A stretch of DNA of 64,000 nt from Pulveribacter suum (GTDB taxonomy: Bacteria; Pseudomonadota; Gammaproteobacteria; Burkholderiales; Burkholderiaceae_C). The stretch spans positions 1,942,501-2,006,500 of the forward strand of contig NZ_CP027792.1 of NCBI RefSeq assembly GCF_003013695.1. The letters are read 5' to 3'. Shown here piece by piece: positions 8,939-18,653 of the stretch (position 1 is the stretch's first letter; the number at the start of each line of letters is the position of its first letter). A model generated the notes under the pieces. That model did not search any database and was not told where the DNA came from. It saw nothing but the letters and a program-made list of their open reading frames with translations. The position numbers and the translations under genes are program-made.

Positions 8939-9655
8939 GACGGCCGACTCGGCCGCGTGCATCAGGGCAGGGCGGTCGCAGATCACCAGGCCCGCCGGCT
9001 CGATGCGGATGGTGCCCTCGCGCTCCATGCCCTTGAGCTCCTGGTTCACGCGCTGGCGCGAGGCGCCCAGCAGCTGCGCCAGCTCTTCCTGCGCCAGCTG
9101 CAGGCTGATGCGGATCTCGTCGCCATTGGCCAGGCTGGGCACGCCATAGCTGCGCACCAGGTGCAGGAGCTGCTTGGCCAGCCGGGCGCGCAAGGGCAGG
9201 GTGTTCAGGTCCTCCACCAGCCCGAACAGCACGCGGATGCGCCGCGAATGCAGGCGCAGGAGGGCGTCGTACAGCTCCACGTGCTGCGACAGGATTTTCT
9301 TGAAGTCGCCGCGCGCCACGCACACCGTGGTGGTGTCGCCATGCGCATAGGCATCGTGCGTGCGCTGCTCGCCGTCGAAGAACGCCACGTCGCCGAACCA
9401 GATGCCCGGCTCCACGTAGGTCAGCGTGATCTGCTTGCCCGAGATCGACGTCGAGCTGACCCGCACCGCGCCGCGGGCACAGGCGATCCACTCTTCGGGC
9501 GCATCGCCGCGCGCCGCGATCAGTGCGCCGTCCTTGAAGCGTTTGACGTAGGAGCATCTGAGGATGTCGTGCCGCAGAGACGGCGAAAGGGAGGAAAACC
9601 AGCGACCGGAATTGATCGCTTCACGTTCTTCGATCGTAAGAATGGGCTCGTTCAT
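8936..9655 (-). CDS. Crp/Fnr-family transcriptional regulator
   Basis: A 239-residue protein with an N-terminal cyclic-nucleotide-binding-like beta roll (about 30-140) and a C-terminal Crp-type winged helix. The recognition helix region is ELAQLLGASRQRVNQELKGME. It has no N-terminal Cys cluster, so it is not an FNR oxygen sensor, and it lacks a clear cAMP-binding Arg/Ser cassette. I chose the ATG at 9655 (MNEPILTIEE); the upstream in-frame stretch overlaps the thrS promoter region. The ligand and regulon are unknown. Confidence 0.85.
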   Translation of the reverse strand: MNEPILTIEEREAINSGRWFSSLSPSLRHDILRCSYVKRFKDGALIAARGDAPEEWIACARGAVRVSSTSISGKQITLTYVEPGIWFGDVAFFDGEQRTHDAYAHGDTTTVCVARGDFKKILSQHVELYDALLRLHSRRIRVLFGLVEDLNTLPLRARLAKQLLHLVRSYGVPSLANGDEIRISLQLAQEELAQLLGASRQRVNQELKGMEREGTIRIEPAGLVICDRPALMHAAESAV

Positions 9656-9733
9656 GGTCTGTCTTATGGGTGACTGAAAGGGCGATCCATGTCGCCTGGG
9701 GGACCGGCGTGCGCGCAGCTGGCCAGCGGCCGC

Positions 9734-9739
9734 TACAAT
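9734..9739 (+). promoter_or_regulatory. Candidate -10 box of the thrS transcript
   Basis: TACAAT in the divergent region between the Crp/Fnr gene and thrS. Starting about 9746, the thrS mRNA would have a 5' leader of about 230 nt that contains two hairpins and a terminator. No convincing -35 box is visible. Confidence 0.4.
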
Positions 9740-9817
9740 GTCGGATTGGACAACACCATACAAGGACGAGAAAGGCGCTTTCGGTTATGACACCGCGAAC
9801 TACCACGGAGACCCCCA

Positions 9818-9910
9818 CCAGCCGCTAATGGCTGGCCGTTCGCGCCTGCACGAGACCCAAAGCCTTCTCTTCCCACTCGAAAAGCGCGGACCGTGTTCCG
9901 CGCTTTTTGC
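9818..9910 (+). terminator. thrS leader: hairpin followed by a strong terminator
   Basis: CCAGCC (9818-9823) pairs with GGCTGG (9830-9835). A perfect 10-bp stem follows: AAAGCGCGGA (9881-9890) with TCCGCGCTTT (9897-9906), loop six bases, running into five T bases. It ends about 70 bases before the thrS ATG with no real gene in front of it, so transcription into the whole translation operon must pass it. An attenuator role is likely but the sensing mechanism is not visible. Confidence 0.7.
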
Positions 9911-9979
9911 TTGTTGGTGACCGGCAAAAACAGAGCGCACACCGCATCCCGGACACCGACTGACAAGGAATACCCGACC

Positions 9980-11911
<1,932 letters not shown>

Positions 11912-11954
11912 TTCTTTGAGGGTCAACTACCGCTTTGAAGCGCACGGGTTGTGC

Positions 11955-11978
11955 GTCAGCAGCTATGCTTTTCGTAGC
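11955..11978. repeat. Interspersed palindromic repeat, short form, in the infC leader
   Basis: GCGTCAGCAGCTATGCTTTTCGTAGC, in which GCTAT pairs with a diverged GTAGC. It lies 24 bases before the infC start and could fold close to the ribosome site. Confidence 0.55.
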
Positions 11979-12001
11979 TTTTTACATAGAGGGTGAGAAC
12001 C

Positions 12002-12598
12002 ATCGCTACCGAATTTCGTGACCGCCGCCACCGCGAGGAGCGCAAGCACCGCCTGAACCGGGAAATCATGGCGCCTGAAGTACGCCTTTCCGGCCCCGAG
12101 AACGAGCCCCTGGGCATCGTCAGCCTGCAGGACGCCCTGCGCATGGCCGGCGAACTGGACGTGGACTTGGTGGAAATCGTCGCCACGGCTACGCCGCCCG
12201 TCTGTCGCCTGATGGACTACGGCAAGTTCAAGTACCAGGAGCAGAAGAAGGCAGCTGAGGCCAAGGCCAAGCAGACGGTCATCGAGATCAAGGAAGTGAA
12301 GTTCCGCCCCGGCACCGACGACGGCGACTACAACATCAAGATGCGCAACATCCGCCGTTTCCTGGCGGAGGGCGACAAGGTCAAGGTCACGCTGCGCTTT
12401 CGCGGCCGCGAGATCACGCACCAGGAAATTGGCATGGCGCTGCTCAACCGCCTGCGCGACGAGCTGGCCGACTCCATCCTGGTGGAGCAGTTTCCCAAGC
12501 TGGAAGGCCGCCAGATGATCATGATGATCGCCCCGGCGCGCAAGAAGCCGACTTCGGGCGGCAGCAAGCCGGCGGCCGAAGGCGCGCCAGCGGCATAA
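12002..12598 (+). CDS. infC: Translation initiation factor IF-3, with ATC start codon
   Basis: IF-3 binds the 30S subunit and rejects non-standard start codons and wrong initiator tRNAs. The protein has both domains: N-terminal ([15 protein letters not shown], about 17-80) and C-terminal ([18 protein letters not shown] to about 180), plus a Lys/Ala-rich tail. No ATG or usable GTG fits the N-terminus. A GTG at 11993 sits immediately after the GAGG, too close to serve. The ATC at 12002 (initiator Met, then [12 protein letters not shown]) has GAGGG eight to twelve bases upstream. Rare AUU/AUC starts on infC are an established autoregulatory device, since IF-3 represses its own message. Confidence 0.93.
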   Translation: MATEFRDRRHREERKHRLNREIMAPEVRLSGPENEPLGIVSLQDALRMAGELDVDLVEIVATATPPVCRLMDYGKFKYQEQKKAAEAKAKQTVIEIKEVKFRPGTDDGDYNIKMRNIRRFLAEGDKVKVTLRFRGREITHQEIGMALLNRLRDELADSILVEQFPKLEGRQMIMMIAPARKKPTSGGSKPAAEGAPAA

Positions 12599-12614
12599 AC
12601 GACAGGGTCTGGCT

Positions 12615-12698
12615 GGCAGCTTCTTTGCAAGAAGGGACTGCCGGCTGGCGGGCAGTGCTCGAAAGAGCGCTGTCACGCGGCGGGGTAACACCCGCCAT
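12615..12698 (+). promoter_or_regulatory. Structured spacer before rpmI-rplT, candidate ribosomal-protein leader
   Basis: The 178-base gap between infC and rpmI holds GGCAGCTTCTT pairing with AAGAAG-(GGA)-CTGCC (12615-12642, three-base bulge) and GGCGGG pairing with CCCGCC (about 12679-12696). In gamma-proteobacteria and Firmicutes L20 represses rpmI-rplT through a leader RNA. Whether this spacer does the same is inference. Confidence 0.4.
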
Positions 12699-12776
12699 GA
12701 AGAAGTGGCTCGGGGCCTGCAAGGTTGCACACAGTCGTGCAAACGCCTCACGAGCACAATCACAAGGAGCATTCAT

Positions 12777-12980
12777 ATGCCCAAAATGAAGACCAAGAGC
12801 AGCGCGAAGAAGCGTTTTCGCGTTCGTCCCGGTGGCACCGTCAAGCGCGGTCAAGCCTTCAAGCGTCACATCCTGACCAAGAAGACCACCAAAAACAAGC
12901 GCCACCTGCGTGGCATTGTGAACGTGCATGAAGGTGACATGGCTTCCATCGCAAAGATGCTGCCCATGGCCGGCCTGTAA
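12777..12980 (+). CDS. rpmI: Ribosomal protein bL35
   Basis: A 67-residue basic protein, [14 protein letters not shown] at the N-terminus and the HLRG segment typical of bL35 of the large subunit. AAGGAG lies eight bases before the ATG. It is followed 28 bases later by rplT, the standard pair. Confidence 0.98.
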   Translation: MPKMKTKSSAKKRFRVRPGGTVKRGQAFKRHILTKKTTKNKRHLRGIVNVHEGDMASIAKMLPMAGL

Positions 12981-13008
12981 TTCACACTGACGAACAAGGA
13001 GAAAACAC

Positions 13009-13368
13009 ATGCCTCGCGTCAAACGTGGTGTAACGGCACGCGCCCGTCACAAAAAGGTTCTCGCACTGGCCAAGGGTTTCCGCGGCCGCCGTGGCAACGT
13101 CTATCGCATCGCCAAGCAGGCGGTGATGAAGGCGGGCCAGTACGCCTACCGTGACCGCCGCGCCAAGAAGCGCGTGTTCCGCCGACTGTGGATTGCCCGT
13201 ATCAACGCCGCTTCCCGTGAACTGGGCCTGACCTACAGCCAGTTCACCAACGGCCTGAAGAAGGCAGCCATCGAGATCGACCGCAAGATGCTGGCCGACC
13301 TCGCGGTGCACGACAAAGCTGCCTTCGGCAGCATCGTGGAGCAAGTCAAGGCCAAGCTGGCCGCTTGA
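13009..13368 (+). CDS. rplT: Ribosomal protein bL20
   Basis: A 119-residue protein beginning [18 protein letters not shown], with the RNA-binding basic N-terminal helix and the globular C-terminal domain ([17 protein letters not shown]). It is an early assembly protein of the 50S subunit and, in other bacteria, the repressor of its own operon. AAGGAG precedes the ATG. Confidence 0.98.
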   Translation: MPRVKRGVTARARHKKVLALAKGFRGRRGNVYRIAKQAVMKAGQYAYRDRRAKKRVFRRLWIARINAASRELGLTYSQFTNGLKKAAIEIDRKMLADLAVHDKAAFGSIVEQVKAKLAA

Positions 13369-13382
13369 GTTGAGTTCACGAG

Positions 13383-13411
13383 CCGGCCGCTATCGTTTGC
13401 ATAGCTGCCGG
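13383..13411. repeat. Interspersed palindromic repeat, reverse orientation, after rplT
   Basis: Nested inverted repeat: CCGGC (13383-13387) with GCCGG (13407-13411), and GCTAT (13389-13393) with ATAGC (13401-13405). It carries the core of the family in reverse (ATAGCTGCC). Confidence 0.6.
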
Positions 13412-13422
13412 CGCGCCAACAG

Positions 13423-13462
13423 CAAGGGCTAGGGCTTGAAAAGGCACTAGCCCTTGTTTTTT
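13423..13462 (+). terminator. Terminator or attenuator before pheS
   Basis: CAAGGGCTAG (13423-13432) pairs perfectly with CTAGCCCTTG (13447-13456), loop 14 bases, followed by six T bases. It ends 20 bases before the pheS ATG, so it can partly uncouple pheST from rplT. No Phe-rich leader peptide is visible. Confidence 0.75.
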
Positions 13463-13482
13463 CGCTTTTCGCAAAGAGCAAC

Positions 13483-14535
13483 ATGAACGAGTTGGATTCC
13501 CTGGTGACGAGTGCGCGCGAGTCGTTCGCGCGTTGTGCAACCCCGGCCGAGCTGGAAAACGCCAAGGCCCAGTTTCTGGGCAAGTCGGGCCGGCTGACCG
13601 AGCTGATGAAGGGCATGGCGCAGCTCTCGCCGGAGGACAAGAAAGCCCGCGGCGCGGCCATCAACGTGGCCAAGCAGGCCGTCGAGGCGGCTCTCACCGA
13701 GCGCCGTCAGCAGCTGCAGGACGCCGAGCTCGAGCGCCAGCTCCAGGCCGAGGCGCTGGACGTGACGCTGCCCGGGCGCCGGCGCGGGCGCGGCGGTCTG
13801 CACCCGGTGTCGCTGACTCTGGAGCGCATCGAGCAGATCTTCGGCTCCATGGGTTTCGACGTGGCCGACGGCCCGGAGATCGAGACCGACTGGTTCAACT
13901 TCACCGCATTGAACACGCCCGAAGACCACCCGGCGCGTTCCATGCACGACACCTTCTACGTCGAGGGCGGCAGCCCGCAGGCGCCGCACCTGCTGCGCAC
14001 GCACACCAGCCCGATGCAGGTGCGCTACGCCGTGCAGCACGTCAAGCGCTACCGCCACCTCATTGACGCCGGCCAGGCCATGCCCGAGATCCGCGTCATC
14101 GCCCCGGGCCGCACCTACCGCGTGGATTCGGACGCCACGCACTCGCCCATGTTCCACCAGTGCGAGGGCCTGTGGATCGGCGAGAACGTGAGCTTCAAGG
14201 ACCTGAAGGTCGTGTTCACCGACTTCTGCCGGACGTTCTTCGAGAGTGACGACCTGGTGCTGCGCTTTCGCCCCAGCTTCTTCCCCTTCACCGAGCCCAG
14301 CGCCGAGATCGATATCCAGTTCCAGACCGGCCCGCTGGCCGGGCGCTGGCTGGAGGTGTCGGGCTCCGGCCAGGTGCACCCCAACGTGGTGCGCAACATG
14401 GGGCTCGACCCGGAGCGCTACATCGGCTTCGCCTTCGGCATGGGGCCGGACCGGCTGACCATGCTGCGCTACGGCGTGAACGACCTGCGCCTGTTCTTCG
14501 ACGGCGACATTCGCTTCCTGTCGCAGTTCCAGTAA
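13483..14535 (+). CDS. pheS: Phenylalanyl-tRNA synthetase alpha subunit
   Basis: The 350-residue catalytic subunit of the alpha2-beta2 enzyme. An N-terminal coiled-coil arm (about 1-90) is followed by the class II core: motif 2 around [18 protein letters not shown], the Phe-binding [12 protein letters not shown], and motif 3 in [17 protein letters not shown]. It is followed by pheT after 137 bases that contain a repeat. Confidence 0.98.
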   Translation: MNELDSLVTSARESFARCATPAELENAKAQFLGKSGRLTELMKGMAQLSPEDKKARGAAINVAKQAVEAALTERRQQLQDAELERQLQAEALDVTLPGRRRGRGGLHPVSLTLERIEQIFGSMGFDVADGPEIETDWFNFTALNTPEDHPARSMHDTFYVEGGSPQAPHLLRTHTSPMQVRYAVQHVKRYRHLIDAGQAMPEIRVIAPGRTYRVDSDATHSPMFHQCEGLWIGENVSFKDLKVVFTDFCRTFFESDDLVLRFRPSFFPFTEPSAEIDIQFQTGPLAGRWLEVSGSGQVHPNVVRNMGLDPERYIGFAFGMGPDRLTMLRYGVNDLRLFFDGDIRFLSQFQ

Positions 14536-14557
14536 ACGCCATTGCTGCGAAAAAGTG

Positions 14558-14633
14558 AGCTGCTGGCGCTTGATGTGCCTGGGTTTGCGATGGTTTGCAT
14601 GCTGAAAGCCGCATGGGCCAAGCGCAAGCAGCT
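14558..14633. repeat. Interspersed palindromic repeat, long form, between pheS and pheT
   Basis: AGCTGCTGGCGCTTG (14558-14572) and CAAGCGCAAGCAGCT (14619-14633) are complementary except for one position. The 46-base middle contains GGTTTGCATGCTGAAAG, similar to the copy at 8849-8938. A long stem here lies inside the pheST transcript. Confidence 0.7.
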
Positions 14634-14672
14634 CCTGTTTTGAGAGCGAACGCCTAGAAAGAAGAAACGACC

Positions 14673-17108
14673 ATGCAATTTCCCGAATCCTGGTTGCGCG
14701 AGTTCTGCAACCCGCCCCTGAGCACGCAGGAACTGGCCGACACCCTGACCATGGCCGGCCTGGAGGTCGAGGAGCTGCGCCCCGTCGCTCCGCCGTTCAC
14801 GAAGATCGTGGTGGGCGAGATCAAGACCGCCGAGCAGCATCCCAACGCCGACCGCCTGCGCGTGTGCCAGGTGGATGTGGGCGGGCCGGAGCTTCTGAAC
14901 ATCGTCTGCGGTGCACCCAACGCCCGCGTGGGCATCCGCGTGCCCTGCGCGCTGGTGGGCGCCGAGCTGCCCCCGGGCGAGGACGGCAAGCCCTTTGTCA
15001 TCAAGGTTGGCAAGCTGCGCGGCGTGGAAAGCCAAGGCATGCTGTGCTCGGCGCGCGAACTGCAACTGTCCGACGACCACGGCGGCCTGCTGGAGCTGGC
15101 GGAAGACGCCCCGCTGGGCCGGGACATCCGCCAGCACCTGTTGCTGGACGACACGCTGTTCACCCTGAAGCTCACGCCCAACCTGGCGCACGCGCTCAGC
15201 GTCTATGGCGTGGCGCGCGAGGTGGCCGCGCTGACCGGCGCGCCCCTGCTGCGCCCCGAATTCCCGCAGCTGGCCACGCAGAGCGACGAACGCCTGCCTG
15301 TGCGCATCGCCGCCCCCGACCTGTGCGGCCGCTTTTCCGGTCGCATCGTGCGCGGCGTGAACCCGCGTGCGCTCACCCCCCAGTGGATGGTGGACCGCCT
15401 GGCGCGCTGCGGCCAGCGCAGCGTGGCGCCGCTGGTGGACATCTCCAACTACGTCATGTTCGAGCTGGGCCGGCCCTCGCACATCTTCGACCTGGACAAG
15501 ATCCAGGGCGGCCTGGAGGTGCGCTGGGGCAGGGCGGGCGAAGCGCTCACGCTGCTCAACGGCAATACCGTCACGGTGGACGAGAAGGTCGGCGTGATCG
15601 CCGATGCCGCGCAGGTGGAGTCGCTGGCCGGCATCATGGGCGGCGACGCCACGGCCGTGGGCGACGACACGAAGAACATCTATGTCGAGGCCGCCTTCTG
15701 GTGGCCGGCGGCGATCGCCGGCCGCTCGCGCCGCTACAACTTCTCCACCGACGCCGGCCACCGCTTCGAGCGCGGCGTGGACCCGGAAGGCACGGTGGAG
15801 CACATCGAGCGCATCACCCAGCTCATCCTGCACATCTGCGGCACGCCCGAGACCACCGTCGGCCCGCTCGACGATCACCGCGTGAACATGCCCAAGGCAG
15901 AACCCGTGCGCCTGCGCGTGGCGCGCGCGGCCAAGGTCATCGGCATGCCTTTGACCGAGGCGCAGTGCGTGCAGGCGCTGCAGCGCCTGGGCCTGGCCTT
16001 GCAGCACGCCGATGGCGTGATCACCGTCACCCCGCCGTCCTACCGCTTCGATCTGCGCCTGGAAGAAGACCTGATCGAAGAGGTGGCCCGCCTGGTCGGC
16101 TACGAGCAGCTGCCCACCACGCCGCCGCTGGCGCCCATCACCGCGCGCGTGCCGCCTGAAGCGCGCCGCAGCAGCTTTGCCGTGCGCCGCGAGCTGGCGG
16201 CCCTGGGCTACCAGGAAACCATCAACTTCAGCTTCGTCGAAGAAAGCTGGGAGCGCGAGCTGGCCGGCAACGACGCGGCCATCCGCCTGCTCAACCCCAT
16301 CGCCAGCCACCTGAGCGTGATGCGCTCGTCGCTGCTGGGCTCACTGCTGCAGGTGCTGAAGTTCAACCTGGACCGCAAGGCGCCGCGCGTGCGCGTGTTC
16401 GAGATCGGCCGCGTGTTCGCCCGCGATGCCAGCGTGCCCGCCAGCGACAGCTCGGTGGAGGGCATCTCCCAGCCCATGCGTGTGGCCGGCCTGGCCTATG
16501 GCGCGGTGGACACGCTGCAGTGGGGCACCAAGGACCGCGCCGCGGACTTCTTCGACGCCAAGGGCGACGTGCAGGCGCTGCTGGCGCCGCTGGTGCCGAC
16601 CTTCGAGCCGGCCGAGCACCCGGCGCTGCACCCCGGCCGCTGCGCCCGCGTGCTGCTGGACGGCCAGCCCATTGGCTTCGTCGGCGAGCTGCACCCGCGC
16701 TGGCGCCAGTCCTGGGAGCTGCCCGCTGCGCCCGTGCTGTTCGAGCTGGCGCTGGACGCCGCCCTGCGCCGCTGCGTGCCGCAGTTCGAGTCCGTGGCGC
16801 GCCGCCAGCCGGTGGAGCGCGACATCGCCGTGGTGGTGGCCGAGCGTGTATCGCATACCCAGGTCATGCAGGCGGTGCGCGGTGCGCTGCCGGCCAGCCT
16901 GCTGCGCTCGGCCGTGCTGTTTGACGTGTTCCGTCCCCAGCCCGAGCGCGCCGGCCAGCCCGGCGCCCTGGCCGTGGGCGAGAAGAGCCTGGCCATCCGC
17001 CTGACGCTGTCCAGCGACAGCGCCGCGCTGCAGGACGCCGAGATCGACGCGGCCGTGCAAAGCGTGGTCCAGGCCCTGGCCCAGCACACCGGAGCGCGGC
17101 TGCGATGA
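14673..17108 (+). CDS. pheT: Phenylalanyl-tRNA synthetase beta subunit
   Basis: An 811-residue subunit with the usual domain order: EMAP-type tRNA-binding domain (about 39-150), B3/B4 editing domain (about 210-380), B5 domain (about 400-475), synthetase-like core, and a C-terminal FDX-ACB anticodon-binding domain (about 715-811). Length is normal. Its last codons overlap the ihfA start by four bases (ATGA), implying coupled translation. Confidence 0.98.
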   Translation: MQFPESWLREFCNPPLSTQELADTLTMAGLEVEELRPVAPPFTKIVVGEIKTAEQHPNADRLRVCQVDVGGPELLNIVCGAPNARVGIRVPCALVGAELPPGEDGKPFVIKVGKLRGVESQGMLCSARELQLSDDHGGLLELAEDAPLGRDIRQHLLLDDTLFTLKLTPNLAHALSVYGVAREVAALTGAPLLRPEFPQLATQSDERLPVRIAAPDLCGRFSGRIVRGVNPRALTPQWMVDRLARCGQRSVAPLVDISNYVMFELGRPSHIFDLDKIQGGLEVRWGRAGEALTLLNGNTVTVDEKVGVIADAAQVESLAGIMGGDATAVGDDTKNIYVEAAFWWPAAIAGRSRRYNFSTDAGHRFERGVDPEGTVEHIERITQLILHICGTPETTVGPLDDHRVNMPKAEPVRLRVARAAKVIGMPLTEAQCVQALQRLGLALQHADGVITVTPPSYRFDLRLEEDLIEEVARLVGYEQLPTTPPLAPITARVPPEARRSSFAVRRELAALGYQETINFSFVEESWERELAGNDAAIRLLNPIASHLSVMRSSLLGSLLQVLKFNLDRKAPRVRVFEIGRVFARDASVPASDSSVEGISQPMRVAGLAYGAVDTLQWGTKDRAADFFDAKGDVQALLAPLVPTFEPAEHPALHPGRCARVLLDGQPIGFVGELHPRWRQSWELPAAPVLFELALDAALRRCVPQFESVARRQPVERDIAVVVAERVSHTQVMQAVRGALPASLLRSAVLFDVFRPQPERAGQPGALAVGEKSLAIRLTLSSDSAALQDAEIDAAVQSVVQALAQHTGARLR

Positions 17109-17488
17109 GTGGCGCCATGCACGACGACGACACCGCAGAGCGCCGCCCGCTGCCGCTGATGGAGCTGGCCGTGCAGAGCCTGGAATCGCCCGCGCTGACC
17201 AAGGCGCAGCTGGCCGAGTTGCTGTTCGAGCAGATCGGCCTGAACAAGCGCGAGTCCAAGGACATGGTGGACGCCTTCTTTGACCTGATCGCCCAGCGCT
17301 TGGTGGACGGCGAGGACGTCAAGCTGTCGGGCTTCGGCAACTTCCAGATCCGCGTGAAGGCGCCGCGCCCGGGCCGCAACCCGCGCACCGGCGAGTCCAT
17401 CCCCATCGAGGCGCGCCGCGTGGTGACCTTCCATGCCAGCAGCAAGCTCAAGGAGCAGCTGCAGGAGCTGGGGGGCGACAAGGTCTGA
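17105..17488 (+). CDS. ihfA: Integration host factor alpha subunit
   Basis: A 127-residue HU/IHF-family DNA-bending protein. The family core runs from [17 protein letters not shown] to the C-terminus, with the intercalating Pro loop in [14 protein letters not shown]. Compared with the 99-residue E. coli protein it has an acidic N-terminal extension of about 28 residues ([14 protein letters not shown]). An internal start is possible, but the ATGA overlap with pheT supports the long form. Placement after pheST is the conserved order. Confidence 0.95.
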   Translation: MSGAMHDDDTAERRPLPLMELAVQSLESPALTKAQLAELLFEQIGLNKRESKDMVDAFFDLIAQRLVDGEDVKLSGFGNFQIRVKAPRPGRNPRTGESIPIEARRVVTFHASSKLKEQLQELGGDKV

Positions 17489-17561
17489 ATACCCCAGGGC
17501 GTATCTGCCACAGGTGCGCTACCCTTGAAGGCCCCGCGGCCCCTCTCTACTGCCTGACCTC

Positions 17562-18014
17562 ATGAGCAACGCGCTGCCCCCCATTCCTGCCAAGCGCTAC
17601 TTCACCATCGGTGAGGTGGCCCAGCTGTGCGGCGTCAAGCCGCACGTGCTGCGCTACTGGGAGCAGGAGTTCAGCCAGCTGCGGCCCATGAAGCGCCGGG
17701 GCAATCGGCGCTACTACCAGCACCACGAGGTGCTGATGATCCGCCGCATCCGCGAACTGCTGTATGAGCAGGGCTTCACCATCATCGGGGCGCGCAACCG
17801 CCTTGGCGAACTGGCCCAGGCGGCGAGGGCGCCTGCTTCGACTGCTTCCGCAGAAATGCAGGCCGATGCCGGAGAGAACATCCTGGCGGCCACACTGGTT
17901 CCGTCCATCGTCCCGCTGGAGCTGGCAGGCCAGGATGCCCCGGGCCGGGCCGCTGCCGTCGATCCGGCACTGCTGCGCAGGGAGCTCGAAGAAATTCGCG
18001 CGATTCTTTTCTGA
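17562..18014 (+). CDS. MerR-family transcriptional regulator
   Basis: A 150-residue protein with the MerR winged helix at residues 12-80 (YFTIGEVAQLCGVKPHVLRYWEQEF). It is followed by a short helical segment and an Ala-rich C-terminal part with no Cys-based metal site. This regulator is a constant neighbour of ihfA in proteobacteria and its targets are unknown. Its stop is 17 bases before the -10 box of the tRNA genes. Confidence 0.9.
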   Translation: MSNALPPIPAKRYFTIGEVAQLCGVKPHVLRYWEQEFSQLRPMKRRGNRRYYQHHEVLMIRRIRELLYEQGFTIIGARNRLGELAQAARAPASTASAEMQADAGENILAATLVPSIVPLELAGQDAPGRAAAVDPALLRRELEEIRAILF

Positions 18015-18030
18015 GGCCGTTTTTTCTGCA

Positions 18031-18036
18031 TATAAT
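18031..18036 (+). promoter_or_regulatory. -10 box of the tRNA-Pro/tRNA-Val unit
   Basis: A perfect TATAAT 12 bases before the mature 5' end of tRNA-Pro. The -35 position (about 18008-18013) has only a weak match. Confidence 0.6.
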
Positions 18037-18047
18037 CGAGGTCTTGT

Positions 18048-18124
18048 CGGCGTGTAGCGCAGCCTGGTAGCGCACTTGCATGGGGTGCAAGGGGTCGCGA
18101 GTTCGAATCCCGCCACGCCGACCA
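18048..18124 (+). tRNA. tRNA-Pro (anticodon GGG)
   Basis: A 77-base cloverleaf. Acceptor CGGCGTG pairs with CACGCCG, D-arm GCGC/GCGC, anticodon stem CTTGC/GCAAG with loop ATGGGGT, so the anticodon is GGG reading CCC. The T-loop is TTCGAAT and CCA is encoded. The T-stem has one A-C mismatch by my folding. Confidence 0.95.
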
Positions 18125-18135
18125 TTTTCAAAAGA

Positions 18136-18163
18136 ATTGCCGACTCCTTCAGGAGTCGGCAAT
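18136..18163. repeat. Perfect 12-bp hairpin between two tRNA genes
   Basis: ATTGCCGACTCC (18136-18147) pairs with GGAGTCGGCAAT (18152-18163), loop TTCA. There is no T run, so it is not a standard terminator. It may mark the cleavage spacer of a Pro-Val precursor RNA. Confidence 0.75.
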
Positions 18164-18173
18164 CAAAAGACCT

Positions 18174-18250
18174 AGGCGCGTAGCTCAGCTGGTTAGAGCA
18201 CCACCTTGACATGGTGGGGGTCGTTGGTTCGAGTCCAATCGCGCCTACCA
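18174..18250 (+). tRNA. tRNA-Val (anticodon GAC)
   Basis: A 77-base cloverleaf: acceptor AGGCGCG with CGCGCCT, D-arm GCTC/GAGC, anticodon stem CCACC/GGTGG with loop TTGACAT, so the anticodon is GAC reading GTC. The encoded CCA end is present. Confidence 0.95.
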
Positions 18251-18324
18251 ACTTTCCCGTTTGAAGGAAGCCAGCCTTCAACAATCCGGGGACAGTTGGG
18301 AATACCAGATATTCAAAATCATTC

Positions 18325-18358
18325 AAAGCCGTCCAGCAATGGGCGGCTTTTCTTTTTC
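18325..18358 (+). terminator. Terminator after tRNA-Val
   Basis: AAAGCCGTCC (18325-18334) pairs with GGGCGGCTTT (18341-18350) around AGCAAT, followed by TCTTTTT. Confidence 0.85.
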
Positions 18359-18439
18359 CGCGTCGCCTTTTATTCCAGGACGGCAGAGGATGGCTCCTTG
18401 GCGTGAAACCGAAACTGAAGGCGAAGTGGGCTTTGCGCC

Positions 18440-18476
18440 AAAATAAAAAAGGGCCACGACAGCGTCGTAGCCCTTT
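18440..18476 (-). terminator. Terminator of the tRNA-Ser gene (minus strand)
   Basis: AAAGGGC-C-ACGAC (18448-18460) pairs with GTCGT-A-GCCCTTT (18464-18476), one mismatch. On the minus strand it runs into TTTTTTATTTT. The bases between this and the terminator at 18325-18358 hold no gene that I can see. Confidence 0.85.
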
Positions 18477-18487
18477 GATTCATTGCC

Positions 18488-18578
<91 letters not shown>

Positions 18579-18653
18579 GAAGCCCGCGATTGTAGCAGGA
18601 CTTATGCCTGTGCCGAGCAATTTTGCAGCCGTCGCCCGCGGTAGGCTCGCGTG

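Noticed and set aside
9738..9920. A 60-codon frame (MSDWTTPYKDEKG) in the thrS leader, with two Thr codons near its start
   Set aside because: Its ATG lies inside the candidate -10 region and its end runs through the terminator stem. That does not fit a leader peptide, so only the RNA structure is reported.
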